This document shows positions 26,130 to 38,376 of a stretch of DNA of 64,000 nt, in pieces. The notes beneath the pieces were generated by a model that worked only from the letters and a program-made list of their open reading frames with translations, made no database searches and had not been told where the DNA came from. The first letter of the stretch is position 1. The number at the start of each line of letters is the position of its first letter. Made by a program: the position numbers and the translations under genes. The stretch comes from Edaphochlamys debaryana (lineage: Eukaryota > Chlorophyta > Chlorophyceae > Chlamydomonadales). The DNA lies in assembly GCA_016858145.1 (NCBI GenBank), contig JAEHOE010000130.1, forward strand, positions 62,001-126,000. Direction: 5' to 3'.

Positions 26130-29100
26130 CTATGCGCCCACGTAACCGCAACCGGGGAGCCGGCTCCTGACGCGCCACTGCTTGGCCCGGGCCTGCTCCC
26201 CATCCCCCTGCCCCTCCTCTGCCTGCCCATCCACCCCCGCCTCCCCCTGCCCCTGCAGCTGAGCACTGAGCTCTCCCGCTGCCTGCCGCAGTCTCCTTAG
26301 CCCCTCCGCCACACCGCCTCCCGAACCCTCCTCCCGTGCTCCGTCCGTCCGACCCGGCCCCCACAAGCCGCCACCACTGCTGGCCTCAGCCAGCAGCGCG
26401 CGACCGCGCCGCCGCCTGTGATGTTGGCTCGCTCGCCGACGGCCGCCTGCTCCACCTGCGGCTCCCCCGGCCCCTCCACCGCCAGCCTCCCCGCCGCCGC
26501 CACCTCCGCCGCCGCCGCTGCTGACGTCACCATAGTCATCCGCCCCGCTGTCTCCACGCTCGTCCCGGCCGCTCTCCTCCACCACTGGGGCGTCCAGATC
26601 CTCCTCCTCCTCCTCCTCGTCCTCCCCGTCCTCCTCCTCCCCATCCCCGGCCTCCACGCCCTCCTCATCGGCCCACTCCGCCGCCTCCTCGCTCGCCGCC
26701 GCCGCCCCTCCGTCTCCCGAAGCCACCGCCGCCGCCTCGGCGGCCGCCTGTTCCCCCACCGCCTGCACCCCGGCACGGGCCGGCGCCGCTGCCGCCGCGT
26801 CCCCGGCGGCAAACCCTGTGGCGGCGCCGACGGCTGCAGCGCCGGGGCCGGTGGCGGCGCCGGCGGTTGCGTTGGCGCTGTCGTCCTTAGTCAGCGCTCG
26901 TGCCACGTCATGCACCACTGCGTCAATCTGTACGGCAGGGGCATGGGGATCCGCGGGGTGGCTCATAGGCTCTGGGAAACCATGGGACGCCTGGAGCGCA
27001 GGAGCCCCCTGTTCTCCCGTAGTTGCAGGGGGCAGCAGGAAGTTCAGCAGACCCGCGTTTCAGGCCCACACCAGGCCCCGTCCAGGCCCATGCGCCTCAG
27101 CGCCTCCGACTTTTAACTGCCTCTAGCGCATGACTCACCGCCGCCAGTACGACACCGAACTTGTACAGATCCATGTCCAGTTCGTTGAGGGTGTAGAGGG
27201 GCCCCATGTCTGCCGGCATGCCAGCCGAGGTGGGCCAGCGGGCGGCATTCGAGTGCATGGACACCTGCGGGGCCGGTGGGGGATGCGAGTGGAGCCCGCA
27301 GTTGCGAGGTGAAGAGCAACGGCGAGGACCTCACAACAGGGGCTCCAAGCTGAAGATAGAGCCTGTATGCGCGCTGACGTTGCGTGCCGCCGCACCGATC
27401 CCCAACCGATGCATATGCACGGCTCCAACCCACTTGTATCCCCGTCAATACCGACTAGGTAAGCCTAAGAACAAAGGCAGGCCGATGCAGCCCAGGCTGC
27501 TGTCAGCATCTCGGTTCCCCCTTCGACCGCCTGCATCGACTCACCTGCCGCCAGCCCAGGCCGTAGCGGTAGGCCAGGTGGCTCATGTCGGAGTCCTCAA
27601 GCACCAGCAGCACGTCGTACTGCAGTACACACGCCGTACGATACCGTACATGGGACGACACCAGGGTGTAAGACCCACACACCTCAAGTCAGAGGCGGGC
27701 TCGTGCGTGCGAAAGCCATGCAAAATAACATCCTGCCCTCACCACATCGACCACTGCCTCTTTTGCCGCGCTCTTCGGATTCAAGAGGAACCCGCTACCC
27801 CTTCCAATGGCCCCCTCCCAGACTCCTTTCAGCCCACCTGCTGCAGCATTATCCGCCGGGCCAGGTCCGCGTGATCCCGTGTGACTCCGCCCGAGTGCAG
27901 GTTGTACACCCGCTCGCCCAGCAGGGAGCGGATCAGGTCTGCGGGGCGGGCAGAGAAGCCCGCAGGCGTCAGACTTGGATGCACACATGGCAAAAGCGCA
28001 CACGGACAGGACAGGACAGGACAGGAGCCGCAGGGGGCTGCATTGCGGCCGCACCGCTCGCTGCTCTTTTTCCATTCCTCCAGGCCCTCTTCAGCCCCAG
28101 CGCTAATGCACACAAGGGCAGCCCAGGCTATCCCTGGGCGGCCCACAGCTCTGTGCCGGAGCCCCGAGCCTGCCCCGTCCCGCCCTGGCCTCAAGGCCAA
28201 ACTGCTCCAAGGCCCAGACCCCGGCAACCCACAGCAGTCCATGGCGGCCGGCATGAGGTGAGCCCAGTGCGTGGCATTGGTGCCAGATGCAAAGTACACC
28301 GTGTCGCGGGAGGTGTTGCAGTGGGCGCCGTAGCTTGTGGGTTCGAAGCGGAGACGGGGTGGGGGTGGGGGTGGGGCGGGAGGCAGGCGGGCAAGTGGGG
28401 CGGGGAGTGACACTGTGTGAGCACGCGAGGACGGTCCATGGGACAGCGGGAGGTATGCAGAGGGCTGGAATCGTGGCTGCGTGCAAGGTAGGTCCGGGGG
28501 CGGGGGCGGGGGCGGGGGGGTTCATGAAGGACCCGGCTGGCGCAGCCTGCCCTGCCCCATCACGGGACCAATCCTCCCTCCCTCACCGGTGCCAGGTGTG
28601 CGCGATATGCGACGCTATCCGCTCGTAGGGGTGCCGCAGCTGCCGGGGGCAGGAGGGCAGGGGAGTAAGGCGAGGGTGGGTCAGGGACGCTCCGACACAC
28701 GAGTCCCGACGAAGTTGGGCTCTGAAGCGACACGCTTGCCTGTATCACAACGAAACTCCGCCCCTTTCCCCTCCCTATCTGCAGCCTGACCATGTACAGC
28801 CCGCGCCCCGGTGCGCCAGGAGGCGGGCGGCGGCAGCGGCTAGTATCCAACACAACGCGGCTTTTCCGCTCCCCCTGCTCATGCCGCGCCCAGCCGATCA
28901 GAGACTTGACTCCTCTCTGGAGCGAGCCCCCCGCCGCCTCGGCCCCCGCCGCCTCGGCCCCCGCCCGGCAGGTCGACCCACCTGTAAGACGGTCAGCATG
29001 TTGTTGCAGTGGTGCGCCTGCGTCTCGTTGCTGCGGCCCCCCACAGCCGTGTACTCTGCGGCAGGGGCAGGGGCAGGTGGAGGGACGATGAAGTTCGAGG

Positions 29101-30943
29101 CGGAAAGGGCGCAGAGCTAGAGGTGGGAAACCGAGGGCTGTGCAGCCCCACAGCTCAGCAGTGGGACCTCCAACAGGCCCCCTTGATGCAACCAGACACG
29201 CCCAACATCCTGCTCCTTCCAGCAACCGCTGTGAACACTGAGGCATGGGGCCGCCGCTACAGCTGAGCACGCACCCCCGTGTGTGTGCCCCGCCGGCCCC
29301 CAGGGGCGCACCCGTGGCGTATATGGAGTATCCCCTGCGTATGAGCACGCCGCGCCGCCGCTTGCAGCCAATCTCCTTGTGCCGACGGCCCATGGCCTGG
29401 AGGACAGGCAGACGCGGGGAGGCGCAGGGGCAGGGGAGCAAGACATGGACGTGAGCAACAGCCGAGGGCGCTGAGGCACATGCGACGTATGAAAGCCGTG
29501 CGTGCGATGCGCGCGGCTGGCGTGTCAGGCCCGGTGCTGTGACTGGTGGGCACACGGTGCGCGCAACGCACGCAACGCAGGGCTAGCAAGACATGATTGC
29601 GCGAATCGCTCTAAACCCCACCTTGAGCGGGTGGTCGCAGGGCGTCTTGACGTCCAGCGGCCGCTGCTTGCGGTGGTACCCGGCGTCGATGTAGCGCGGC
29701 TGCGGGGGCGTGGGGGCCAGGGGATTGGGCGTCAGGCGAGGACGGGCGTCGCGTGCGGGTGGAACTGCGTGTCAGGAAAGAGGGCCCCCGCCCCCGCCCC
29801 CTCAGCCCCACCCGGTCGTCGAAGGTAGGGATGAGGCAGTTCCGGGAGGCGTTGAACGACTCCGTCATGCAGCCGTTCACCTCGCCCAGCTGGGGGCGGA
29901 GGGGCCGAGGGGCGACGGGCGATGAGAAGGGGCGGGTTCGGGTAACGCCTGGATGGGCGCACGACGTATGCACCGGTCCTCGTGAAACCACCGGTCAGCC
30001 GGAGCGGTCAGCCCCCTGTGGAGGCAGCTCAGGCGGTAGGCGGTGGGCGGTAGGCGGTGTTCTGCTGGAGGTGGCAGTGTCCAGTGTGGGGACTGCGGCC
30101 AGCGGTCCGCGGTCCGCGACGGCCGCACAAGCCGCTCCAGAACTTGCCTTGGGCCCGATACCTGCCCATCCCCACCGCTGCATTGGGCACCGCCGCCAGC
30201 CATACCCGGCTGCTCTGCGGCCACCTTGCCCAGCGCCTTACCTGGCAGAACGACGTGCCCCCGCTCTTGCTGACGTGCGTGAACTCAACCACGCGCTTCC
30301 GCTTCGCCGCTGCCACATGCATCCCGAACAGCCGCAGCAGCATCTGCGCTGCCGCAACCTCTGCCGCGGCACTGAGCGGCTCGTGCCGCAGCCGCCGGAG
30401 TGCCAAGGCCGCCACAATGACTCGCCGGACCGCCGGCCATCCCCCGGTCACCGGCAGGCGGCCAAGGAGCTCACGCAACTCCTCGATGTGTTCAGTGACA
30501 GCACCGCCGTGGGGTTCATTAGCAATGGCAGCTGCATTCTCAGCGATGCTGGTCAGCGCCTTGAGGACGCGGCCGCCACGGGGCGGGAAGGCAAGCATCC
30601 CGGGATCCGCTGTCGCCATGGCTAGCACGTTTTCCAGTAGCCGGCGTGCCTGGGCACGGGACACGAGCGCCATTCGCTGCCTGGGTGGTGCGGTCGCGGC
30701 CTGGGCTGCGCTGGACGTCGCAGCTCCCGCCTCGCCAAGGAGGGCGGTCGCGTTGGATGGGGATGGGTTCGTGCCAATTTCGGCTGAGCCCCCCGGCTTG
30801 CGCACATAGCGCTGTGTGTCGCTGCGCTCCAGCAGGCGCACGATCAGTGCATCGTTTAAGGCGCCGACTTTGAAGTCAACGACGCTGTGCGTTCCGCGCG
30901 CCGCAAGCAAGACCGCGATTGCCAATAGCAAGCCAGTCTTCAT
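26130..30943 (-). CDS. Secretory-pathway sulfotransferase, 11 exons, 756 aa
   Basis: Exons: 30943-30242, 29889-29812, 29699-29622, 29396-29312, 29055-28982, 28639-28587, 28333-28233, 27938-27838, 27619-27545, 27264-27139 and 26927-26130; phases all close. The N-terminus (MKTGLLLAIAVLLAARGTHS) is a signal peptide or signal anchor, pointing to the Golgi lumen. HVSKSGGTSF (residues 223-232) is the 5'-phosphosulfate-binding loop of PAPS-dependent sulfotransferases, and LRHPYERIASHI (340-351) is the 3'-phosphate motif. The stretch RSLLGERVYNL followed by YDVLLVLED resembles algal members of the carbohydrate sulfotransferase family. Sulfate would go from PAPS to a glycan. The last 260 residues are an Ala/Gly/acidic low-complexity tail unusual for the family. 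Exon 7 uses a less typical AAG acceptor. The gene is head to head with the pherophorin-type gene at 31789. Confidence 0.85.
28002..28025 (+). repeat. ACAGG microsatellite in an intron
   Basis: Four to five copies of GACAG/ACAGG lie in the sulfotransferase intron between exons 7 and 8. Confidence 0.85.
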
Positions 30944-31788
30944 GGTTGAATTTTCAGTCCATTTCAGTGACTACGTATAAAGCTTGAGTCTGGCCATGGA
31001 GAGGCCTGAAGCAGAGCACTTTGGCGCTGCAGGTGTAGCAGTGCTTGTATTCTCGGCGTGCTATTTTTAAATCGCTCTGTCGCGTCCTTATAACACCAGT
31101 GTGCAAGGCGACGTCGATTCCACCCCGTCGCGACGGCCTGGCTGTCGATCAGGTATGACACGCCGTCTCCCCTCTCCCGCCTTCCCCCGTCGCCCCCGCC
31201 CCTCCGCTCTCGTCCCCCCTACCCCCGCGATGCCCGTTCCAGTGACCCTCCGCGGACTCTGGTCTGTAGCGCCTACGATGCCTCTTAAAAGTCATGCAGC
31301 GTTGCATACTTTCTGTACTACGCATGTTGAGGTACGGGCCAAGGGACATACGGCGCAGTACGGAGCAGTTGATGCCTGTTGGCGGGCCCAGAATCTGCAC
31401 CTTCACCGCTAGCATCGCTTGTCCACAATGCAACAGGAAGGTTGACCGCCTGCTTGACGAGGATGGGGCGACCGCATTGGGCGCTGCCGCTGGCGCCCTT
31501 GACGTGAGACGAGCGAGAGCTTCTAGGTGCAACGCCGCTCCTCCATGTCTTGAGCTATCAGTGCATCGATTAGAAGCAGAAATGGTGGCGTCACATTGCT
31601 TTACGCAGCATCGCGAGTTGGCGCCAACCCGAGCATCGCACCCGCGACCTCGATAACTCGCGCCAGACCTACCGTAACGTGCAACAACATCAGCGGAGCG
31701 CAACCACAAGCGTTATCTTGTCCCGGCGACAGCCCGACACACGCCATCCATTCGTCGACAGCACCGCCCCTCTCCCACCCAATGCCCG
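30944..31788. promoter_or_regulatory. Shared upstream region of divergent sulfotransferase and pherophorin-type genes
   Basis: About 845 bases separate the sulfotransferase start codon from the first recognised exon of the divergent matrix-protein gene. The promoters of both, and the undetected N-terminal (signal peptide) exon of the latter, should lie here. TATA-like words occur at about 30977 (TATAAA) and 31088 (TTATAA). I could not place either transcription start. Confidence 0.4.
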
Positions 31789-34700
31789 CAGGCTCGCCGT
31801 CCTCCTCAGCCGAGCGGCGCTCGCGTCTCGCATACAGACCGGCCTCTACACTGCCTTCCCCTATTGCAAATGCGCGCCCAACCGGCCCAGCGCCTACAGC
31901 CTCTTCCCGCTGGTATCGGCTTCCGGCACAGGGGAGTACTGCTTCACGCTGCAGGTCGCCAGGCCGGCGGGCTGCACGAGCTACTGCTGCCAGGGAGCGG
32001 ATCTCCGCAAGATCGAAGTGAGGTTCACCGGGCGGCACTTCAAAAGCTTCCTGACCACAGCCTGTGCTGCTCCTGTGCGCTGCCGGTGCCGAGTAGGCTC
32101 GGCCCGTCCCTGCATGTGACTCCCTCCCACCGCCCCTCACCTCCAGAACACACCGCTCTTCCTACCCTGCCCTCCCTCCCCACCCCCGCAGCTGGATGTG
32201 GTGCCCGGCTGCGACACCCACAACACTAACGCCACCGCCACGCTCAACGGCACCCCCCTCGCCGCCGCCTTCGACCTGCCCCCCAGCGGTCCGCAGGTGC
32301 GGACCAGGGGTGCCGTGCGGACCCCTAGGGCGGACAGCAGCCTCGAATCACCAGACCAGCACCCGCTGAGTGCTTCCCGAGAGCCAGGATGCCCCGGCTC
32401 CCGCGGCCCCTGTTCCCGTGCCTTGCCACCGCTGCAGGGGTCCACGGTGCTGCGCCTCACGGGCCTGGGCCTGGGCCCCAGTGACGACGGAGCCCAGGTG
32501 CGTGAGCTGCGCGGGCCCGCCTGGGCCCGACTGCAGGCCACTGCTCCACCGCCGCGCTGCGCAGTCGCTGTGTGCCCTCCTCCTTTGGGTGCCAACCAGC
32601 GCCTCTTCCACCTCGAGCCTTTGCCCGATGCCCGCAGCTCTGCTTGACCCTGGCGCCCAACCGCAATCGCCCGGGCGCCTGCGATAGCCTGGCCAGGCTG
32701 TGCGCCCCGCCGCCCGGCTTCCCGCCCGGCACGTGTGCGGTGCTGCTGCAGGACTCCCGGGCCCAGTGCTGCCGGGTCAGCACGCCGGGGCTCGGAGGCG
32801 GCAGTGGGTCGGGATTTCGCAAGGCAGGGGCTGTACGTGTGTGAGCAAGGGAAAGTGGAGGGTTGTGTCCAGCAGTCGAGGGTTGGGCTTCAAGACGTGA
32901 AACAGGCAGGTTGGTACCCAGCCCAACCCCCAGTACCCGCCCCACCTTCCCCGCCCGCAGAAGCTTTCGTGGTGTCGACCTCCCAGGACCAGGCCCCCTG
33001 GTTCTTCTACGGGTCCAGGCGAGTGGCACCAGCCAGACGGATGATCCCTAGACCCCACCGCAACAGACCCTCCCTGTCGACAAGGGCATCAGCCGTGAAC
33101 TCTTTCCCATCGGACCGTGGGCAAGACCTTGCCCGTGTCTCCCCCGTGTCACCGCCGCACCAGGTACTTTCCCGACCCCGATGCCGTCTGGATTTGGAGC
33201 AGCCCCGGCGCTGCCGTCACCGCACCCACCGACGTGGTATCTTCCTTCACCAAGATCCTTCAACTTGAGGAGGATACGCCGGCTCTGCTGCACATTGTGT
33301 GCGACGACAGGTGCAGCAGTAGGGAGGGACGGGATTTGTGGTGGCTTGTGGGATGGGTGGACAGCAGGGAGGCCCTACCGCGAGCGTGCAGGCTCACGCG
33401 CGGACTCTCGGCCCTTTCGAATCCGGCCGACATCTACCTGTGCTGCGCGTGCTGTGCTGCGTGGCAGGTGTGACGTGTACCTCGATGACGTGTTCCAGGT
33501 GGGCTGGTCACGCGGCTAAGTACGGCCTTCCAACCACCATGTCACGTGCGCCTCCCTGCGCCGCCCCCACTCCCCACCTGCCATCCGTCTCCCCCTCTCT
33601 GGACCTCCACCTGGTACCAAAGCCCCCACGCCACGCCCACGCCACCGCCCATCCACCGCCCACAGGCAACCGTAATTACCGGCTACACCCGCCTCGAGAA
33701 CTACTGGAGGCTGCCCCTGCAGCTGCCGGCCGGCGGCGTCAACCTGACGCTGCGCTGCACCAACGCGCTGCCGCTGCCGTCGGCGGAGCCCACCGTGACC
33801 CCCGCCGGGGTGCTGGCGGCGCTGACGGCGGAGCCGGGTGGCGCGGTACTGGCGCACACGGATGCGTCATGGGTCGTGCGGCTTAGCGTGGAGCTGGGGG
33901 ACGTGGCCGGTGCCCAGCAACGTGGGTGATGGACGGATGGGGTGGACTGCGGGTTGGACGGCTCGCTTGCTGGATAGCTCGTGAGGGTGCCATGTATGAT
34001 GCATGCTGCATCGAGAGACGTGGGGGCTCCGCCACGTCACGGCTGATGCCCATGCATGGCTGGCGCCCCCGCCCCGCAGCGGCCGCGGTGCTAGGGCCGC
34101 CCGACATGGACCCCTGGTACGCACGTGTGTACGACGAATCAGCGAGCTGGATCTGGATGTACTACACCATCTACCGCGACTCGCCGACCAACGTGATTCC
34201 GGTACGGCGACGCCCGCAGACATGCATACCCCGAGCTCGTGCGGGGGTACCCCTTTGCCTGTGCGCTGCTGGCATGTTCATTCTGCAGCCCATAGCTCAT
34301 TCGATGCGGGTACAGGCGTCAGGGCGGGCAAGGCGCGGTCGATGCCCAGCCATGGCCCTCATGTGCACCTTTCCCACCCCACTCCCCTCACGCATGCAGG
34401 TCTTCACCAAGGCCCTTGACCTGCCCGCAGCCACGCGTGCCAGCCTCACCCTCCTGGCTGACGACAGCGCAGAGGCGAGGCGGAGGCTGGAGTCCTGAGC
34501 TGGGGCTCGCTTGACATAGTGGGGCACCTTTGAGACGGGGCAGCGGTGCAGCCTAGAGTCCTTGGCCCTGGAGAGTCCTAGTCCCAGCTAGGGGGCTGGG
34601 TTACCTCACACTCAGCGCTCATGGGGGCGACTGGGGTAGGTGCGAGCCCGCGGCTGACCGCAACGTATTTCACCCCCTCTTCACTGCTCCCCATCCAGGT

Positions 34701-37700
34701 CTACCTCAATGGGGTCTTCCAAGGCACCACGGTCGGCGGCTGGAGCTACTGGCCGGACAACATGCCCCGAGTGGCTCTGGAGCTCCAGGCAGGGACCAAC
34801 ACGCTGGCCATCAGCGGCGTCAACCAGGTGAGGCGCGAACGCACACACACACACACAAAAAACCCTCCGCCGCGCCCATGTTTCCCTAAAACGGCTTTCA
34901 CGAGCAGCTCCACACACAACCCCTGCCAGCGCATGCACGTCGAGTGCGTGCCGTGTCGCAAGTCGCCGTCCCTTGCGGCCCCGGGTATTTATGCGCCTCG
35001 CTCCAGCATCCACGCCCCGCACTCCCGGACCCCACCGTGCAGCTGACAGGCTTCCGCCCACGCCCCATACACCCTCACACCACCACCCATGCCTTTGTCC
35101 CACCACTTCGAAACCACTTCATCCGTCCGCAGTGGGGCCAGGGCCGCCCCGGCTACAACCCCGCGGGCTTGCTGGCCTCCCTGGTGGACGAAGCGAGCGG
35201 GGCGGTGCTGGCCCGCACTGACGGCTCATGGTCCTGGGCGCTGCTGGAGGGCTCCGCACTGCTACCGCCGCTGCCGCCCAGCTTCCCGCCCTCACCGTGA
35301 GCCCTCAGGACCGGGGGACGGGGGACGGGGGACGGGGGACGGGGGACGGGGGACGGGGGACGGGGGACGGGGGACGGGGGACGGGGGACGGGGGACGGGG
35401 GACGGGGGACGGGGGACGGGGGACGGGGGACGGGGGACGGGGGACGGGGGATTCGGTGCGGGGCAGCCGATATTCCTGGATACTGACCCGTCGCAAGCTC
35501 GGCTGAGTGGGAGTGCGAATGTAAGAAGTCGTCCTTTGTTTGTGCCCTTCGCAGGCCGCCTCTGCCGCCCTCGCCGCCCTACCCCCCGGACGACGACCTG
35601 TACTCGCCCCCCTGGTACCCCGCCTGGGACCCGCCGGAGAGCCCGCTGGACCCTCCGCCGCCGCCGCGACCGCCCCAGCCGCCGCCGCGGCCTCGCCTCC
35701 CCGCCGGTGTGAATGCCGCCTTCGTGGTCTCAACCAGCCAGGACCAACCGGTGGGGTGGGAGTGAGGCACGCTTGGGCTGGTGGCAGTATGCAACGCAGA
35801 GCTGAGGCATGCAGCTTCAGCACTACTTGTCCGCCGGTTGACTTTGGACCCAGCCACCCATCGCGGCCGCGACCCAGAGCGTCTGACCAGGATTCTTGGG
35901 AGCAAGAATGGGATGCGAACGCACATGCCGGTGACGAAGCGCTGCTGCCCTCTGCCCCGTCGCCTCTGCCCCATGCAGCCCTGGAACTTCCGCTGGTTTG
36001 TCGAACCCCTGGCGGTGCGTGCGTGCCGTACACCGTACATTGTACGGCGGTGTGTGTGGATGGGCAGAGCCACCACACCGTCCTCGACGTAGCCTCACAC
36101 AGCTTTGATCCAATGCCTCGTCAGATACTCCCATCCGTGTGATGCCTTCGCCCTTCTGTTTCCTATTCCCCGCCGCCCCCCCAGGAGTGGATATGGAGCA
36201 GCCCCAACGCCGCCGTTAGCGCACCCCAGGTACGCACATGCGCCCGTCCACGTGTCATGCAAGCGTTTAAGCCCCCCCTGCTGACTAATCACTCCAACCC
36301 GCCCGGCGCTGAACTTGCTCCACGCACCCTGGGGCCCCGTGCGTTCGCCTTATCGTGCCGTGTGCCGCACATTGACAGGACGTTGTGTCGTACTTCTCAA
36401 CGACGCTGCTGATCAGTACGGCAACGCACGTGGTGCTGCACATCGTACCGGACAATCGCTGCGACGTGTTTCTGGACGGGGCCTTGCAGGGCGTCGTCGT
36501 GACGGGCTGGGACCGTACCACAAGTTACTGTGAGTTAATGCAGCCTGGGCTATCCTGACTTGATGCAACTTTATAGAACGGGCTCGAGGGACCAGGTGCA
36601 TGATAGTACCGGTACTCAGTCAAGGGGGTCAAACGGTGCAATTGGGCCGCTTGCTTGGCAGTGCGGATGCTAATGCTTCAGCGCGCAAGGCCTTTGCCGC
36701 CTTTGCCCGCCTCACCGCCCCCGCCACCCACGCCGCCCGTGTCCCTGCGAGCCCCCAGGGCAAATGCCGCTGCGGCTGCGCGCCGGCCGCCCCCAGCTCA
36801 CGCTGCGCTGCGTCAACTACCTCAACACGTCCGCCCCGGAAGGTGAGCGCTGGGTAGCACGGCCTCGCCCCGAAACCACTTACCTCCCTCATGCCCTTTA
36901 CTACTTCTACCCGCGGGCCGTGCACGACGAAAAGCCCCTCAACCCCCAAGGCGTGCTAGGCGCCCCACCTTCCTTCTTCTAGTTAAACGCACCCATCACC
37001 TTTCTGCCGTGCTTCCTTCTCCGGCCCCAGCAGGCGGCTACGGCTCCAGCCCCGCGGGTCTGCTGCTGTCCCTGGTGTCCGCCGCCGACGGCTCCGTGCT
37101 GGCGCGCAGCGACGCCTATTGGAGCTCCCGCCTGAGCCGGCAGCTGGGGGCCCTGGGGGGCGCCACCACGAGTAAAGAGGGCGTGGGGGGAGCGGTGGAG
37201 GGGCGAAGGGCGCCCCCGCAAAGGACTACTTGAACCCCGAGAGGCGTGGGGTCTGGGAGCTAGCGAGCAGTCGGAAAGTGGGCGGGGGCTGATGAGGGAT
37301 CCTAGGGATGAGGGCTGGATGGCCGTACCGGTATGGCAGGTAGGTGAGGTGCCCCCTTGGAGCTCACATGGGCTGGGACAGTCAAGGTAACAGCGGAGGG
37401 CTGGCAGAGCAGGCGCAGGGTGTCGTGGGTGGTTGGTAAACGTTGTCTGGGCCGGCAGCGGCTTGCGCCCACCACACCCCACCCACCTCAACCTCGCCTC
37501 CCTCCAACCCGCCCTCCGCAGAGGCAGCCGAGCTGGGGGACCCCGGCATGGGCCCCTGGTTCGCCGAGCACTGGACCGTGGACCCCGGCGCGCTCTGGAT
37601 CTGGGCCTCGCTGGCGTACACAGACGCCCTCACCAACACCTCCTATGTCTTCTCCAGGGCCTTTGACCTCCCCGAGGCCACCCCGGCGGCGCTGTACGTT

Positions 37701-38376
37701 CTGGCCGACGACACGGTGGACGTGTTCCTCAACGGGTGAGGCGCCGACCGACCATGTTGCTTTTGCGAAAGGTTTGAGTGCGAGCATACCTGTTGAGACC
37801 CGGCGCGCCCCGGCCGAGCGCGCGCGAGGACACGGGAGTGCCGCGTCGCCCCAGAGGACCCTCTGGGGTCCCCCCTGGAGGGCCCTGCAGGGTCCCGGGG
37901 GGGACCTGTGGGGTCGCGTGGCCGCTGTGGGGAGGAAGGGCCGAGGGGCGATGGCCGGCCGACAGCTGAAACTGTAAAGCTGAGCGTACTGAGAGTTTTG
38001 GATCTTAAGCCCTACCCACCGAGTGTCTTGCTGGCCTCTACACGCTACTCAAGCATGCAGCCCGCCCTCCTGCCCAGTGACCTCGTGCCCACCCGCCCCC
38101 CGGCCCACCCACCCGCCCCCGCGCAGGGTCTACCTGGGCTCCACAGGCGGCGGCTGGGGCGACCCGCAGCCGCCCACGCTGCTGCTGGACCTGGCGGGGG
38201 GCCGCTCCACGCTGGCGCTGCGGGCAGCCAACCAGTGGGGGCAGGGCAACGAGGGCTACAACCCCGCGGGCCTGCTGGCCTCCCTGGTGGCCCCTGGGCG
38301 GGGACCGGACGCGGACGGTGTGGTCGTGGTGCACACGGACGGCAGCTGGGACTGCACGCCTCAGTCAGTCCTCTAG
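31789..38376 (+). CDS. Pherophorin-domain protein with four jelly-roll-like modules (A-B-Pro-A-B)
   Basis: Twenty exons were placed: 31789-32017, 32192-32296, 32438-32497, 32638-32803, 32961-33018, 33164-33310, 33468-33498, 33666-33909, 34080-34201, 34400-34474, 34699-34827, 35133-35296, 35555-35750, 35979-36014, 36185-36229, 36379-36529, 36759-36842, 37034-37171, 37522-37735 and 38127-38376 (TAG). Phases close throughout, giving about 880 residues; the signal-peptide exon is not found. The first four exons form a pherophorin (DUF3707) domain: FPYCKC, EYCFTLQV, CTSYCC, DLRKIE, then CDSLARLC and CCRV. Next come two related module types. A has FVVSTSQDQ, WIWSSP, CDVYLDDVFQ and LTLRC; B has ADDSAEVYLNGVFQG and GYNPAGLLASL. 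These resemble galactose-binding-like beta-sandwiches. A Pro-rich linker (PPPPPRPPQPPPRPR), likely hydroxyproline-glycosylated, separates the two A-B pairs. An extracellular-matrix location is inferred from the family. Introns 33019-33162 and 34475-34698 need GC donors. Confidence 0.82.
35313..35451 (+). repeat. Intronic minisatellite (GGGGGAC)n, about 20 copies
   Basis: A nearly perfect 7-bp array on the sense strand inside the intron 35297-35554 of the pherophorin-type gene. Each unit has a run of five G, so both the DNA and the nascent RNA could form G-quadruplexes. Confidence 0.95.

Noticed and set aside
35313..35451. CRISPR-like array
   Set aside because: Contiguous 7-bp units without spacers, inside a spliced eukaryotic intron.
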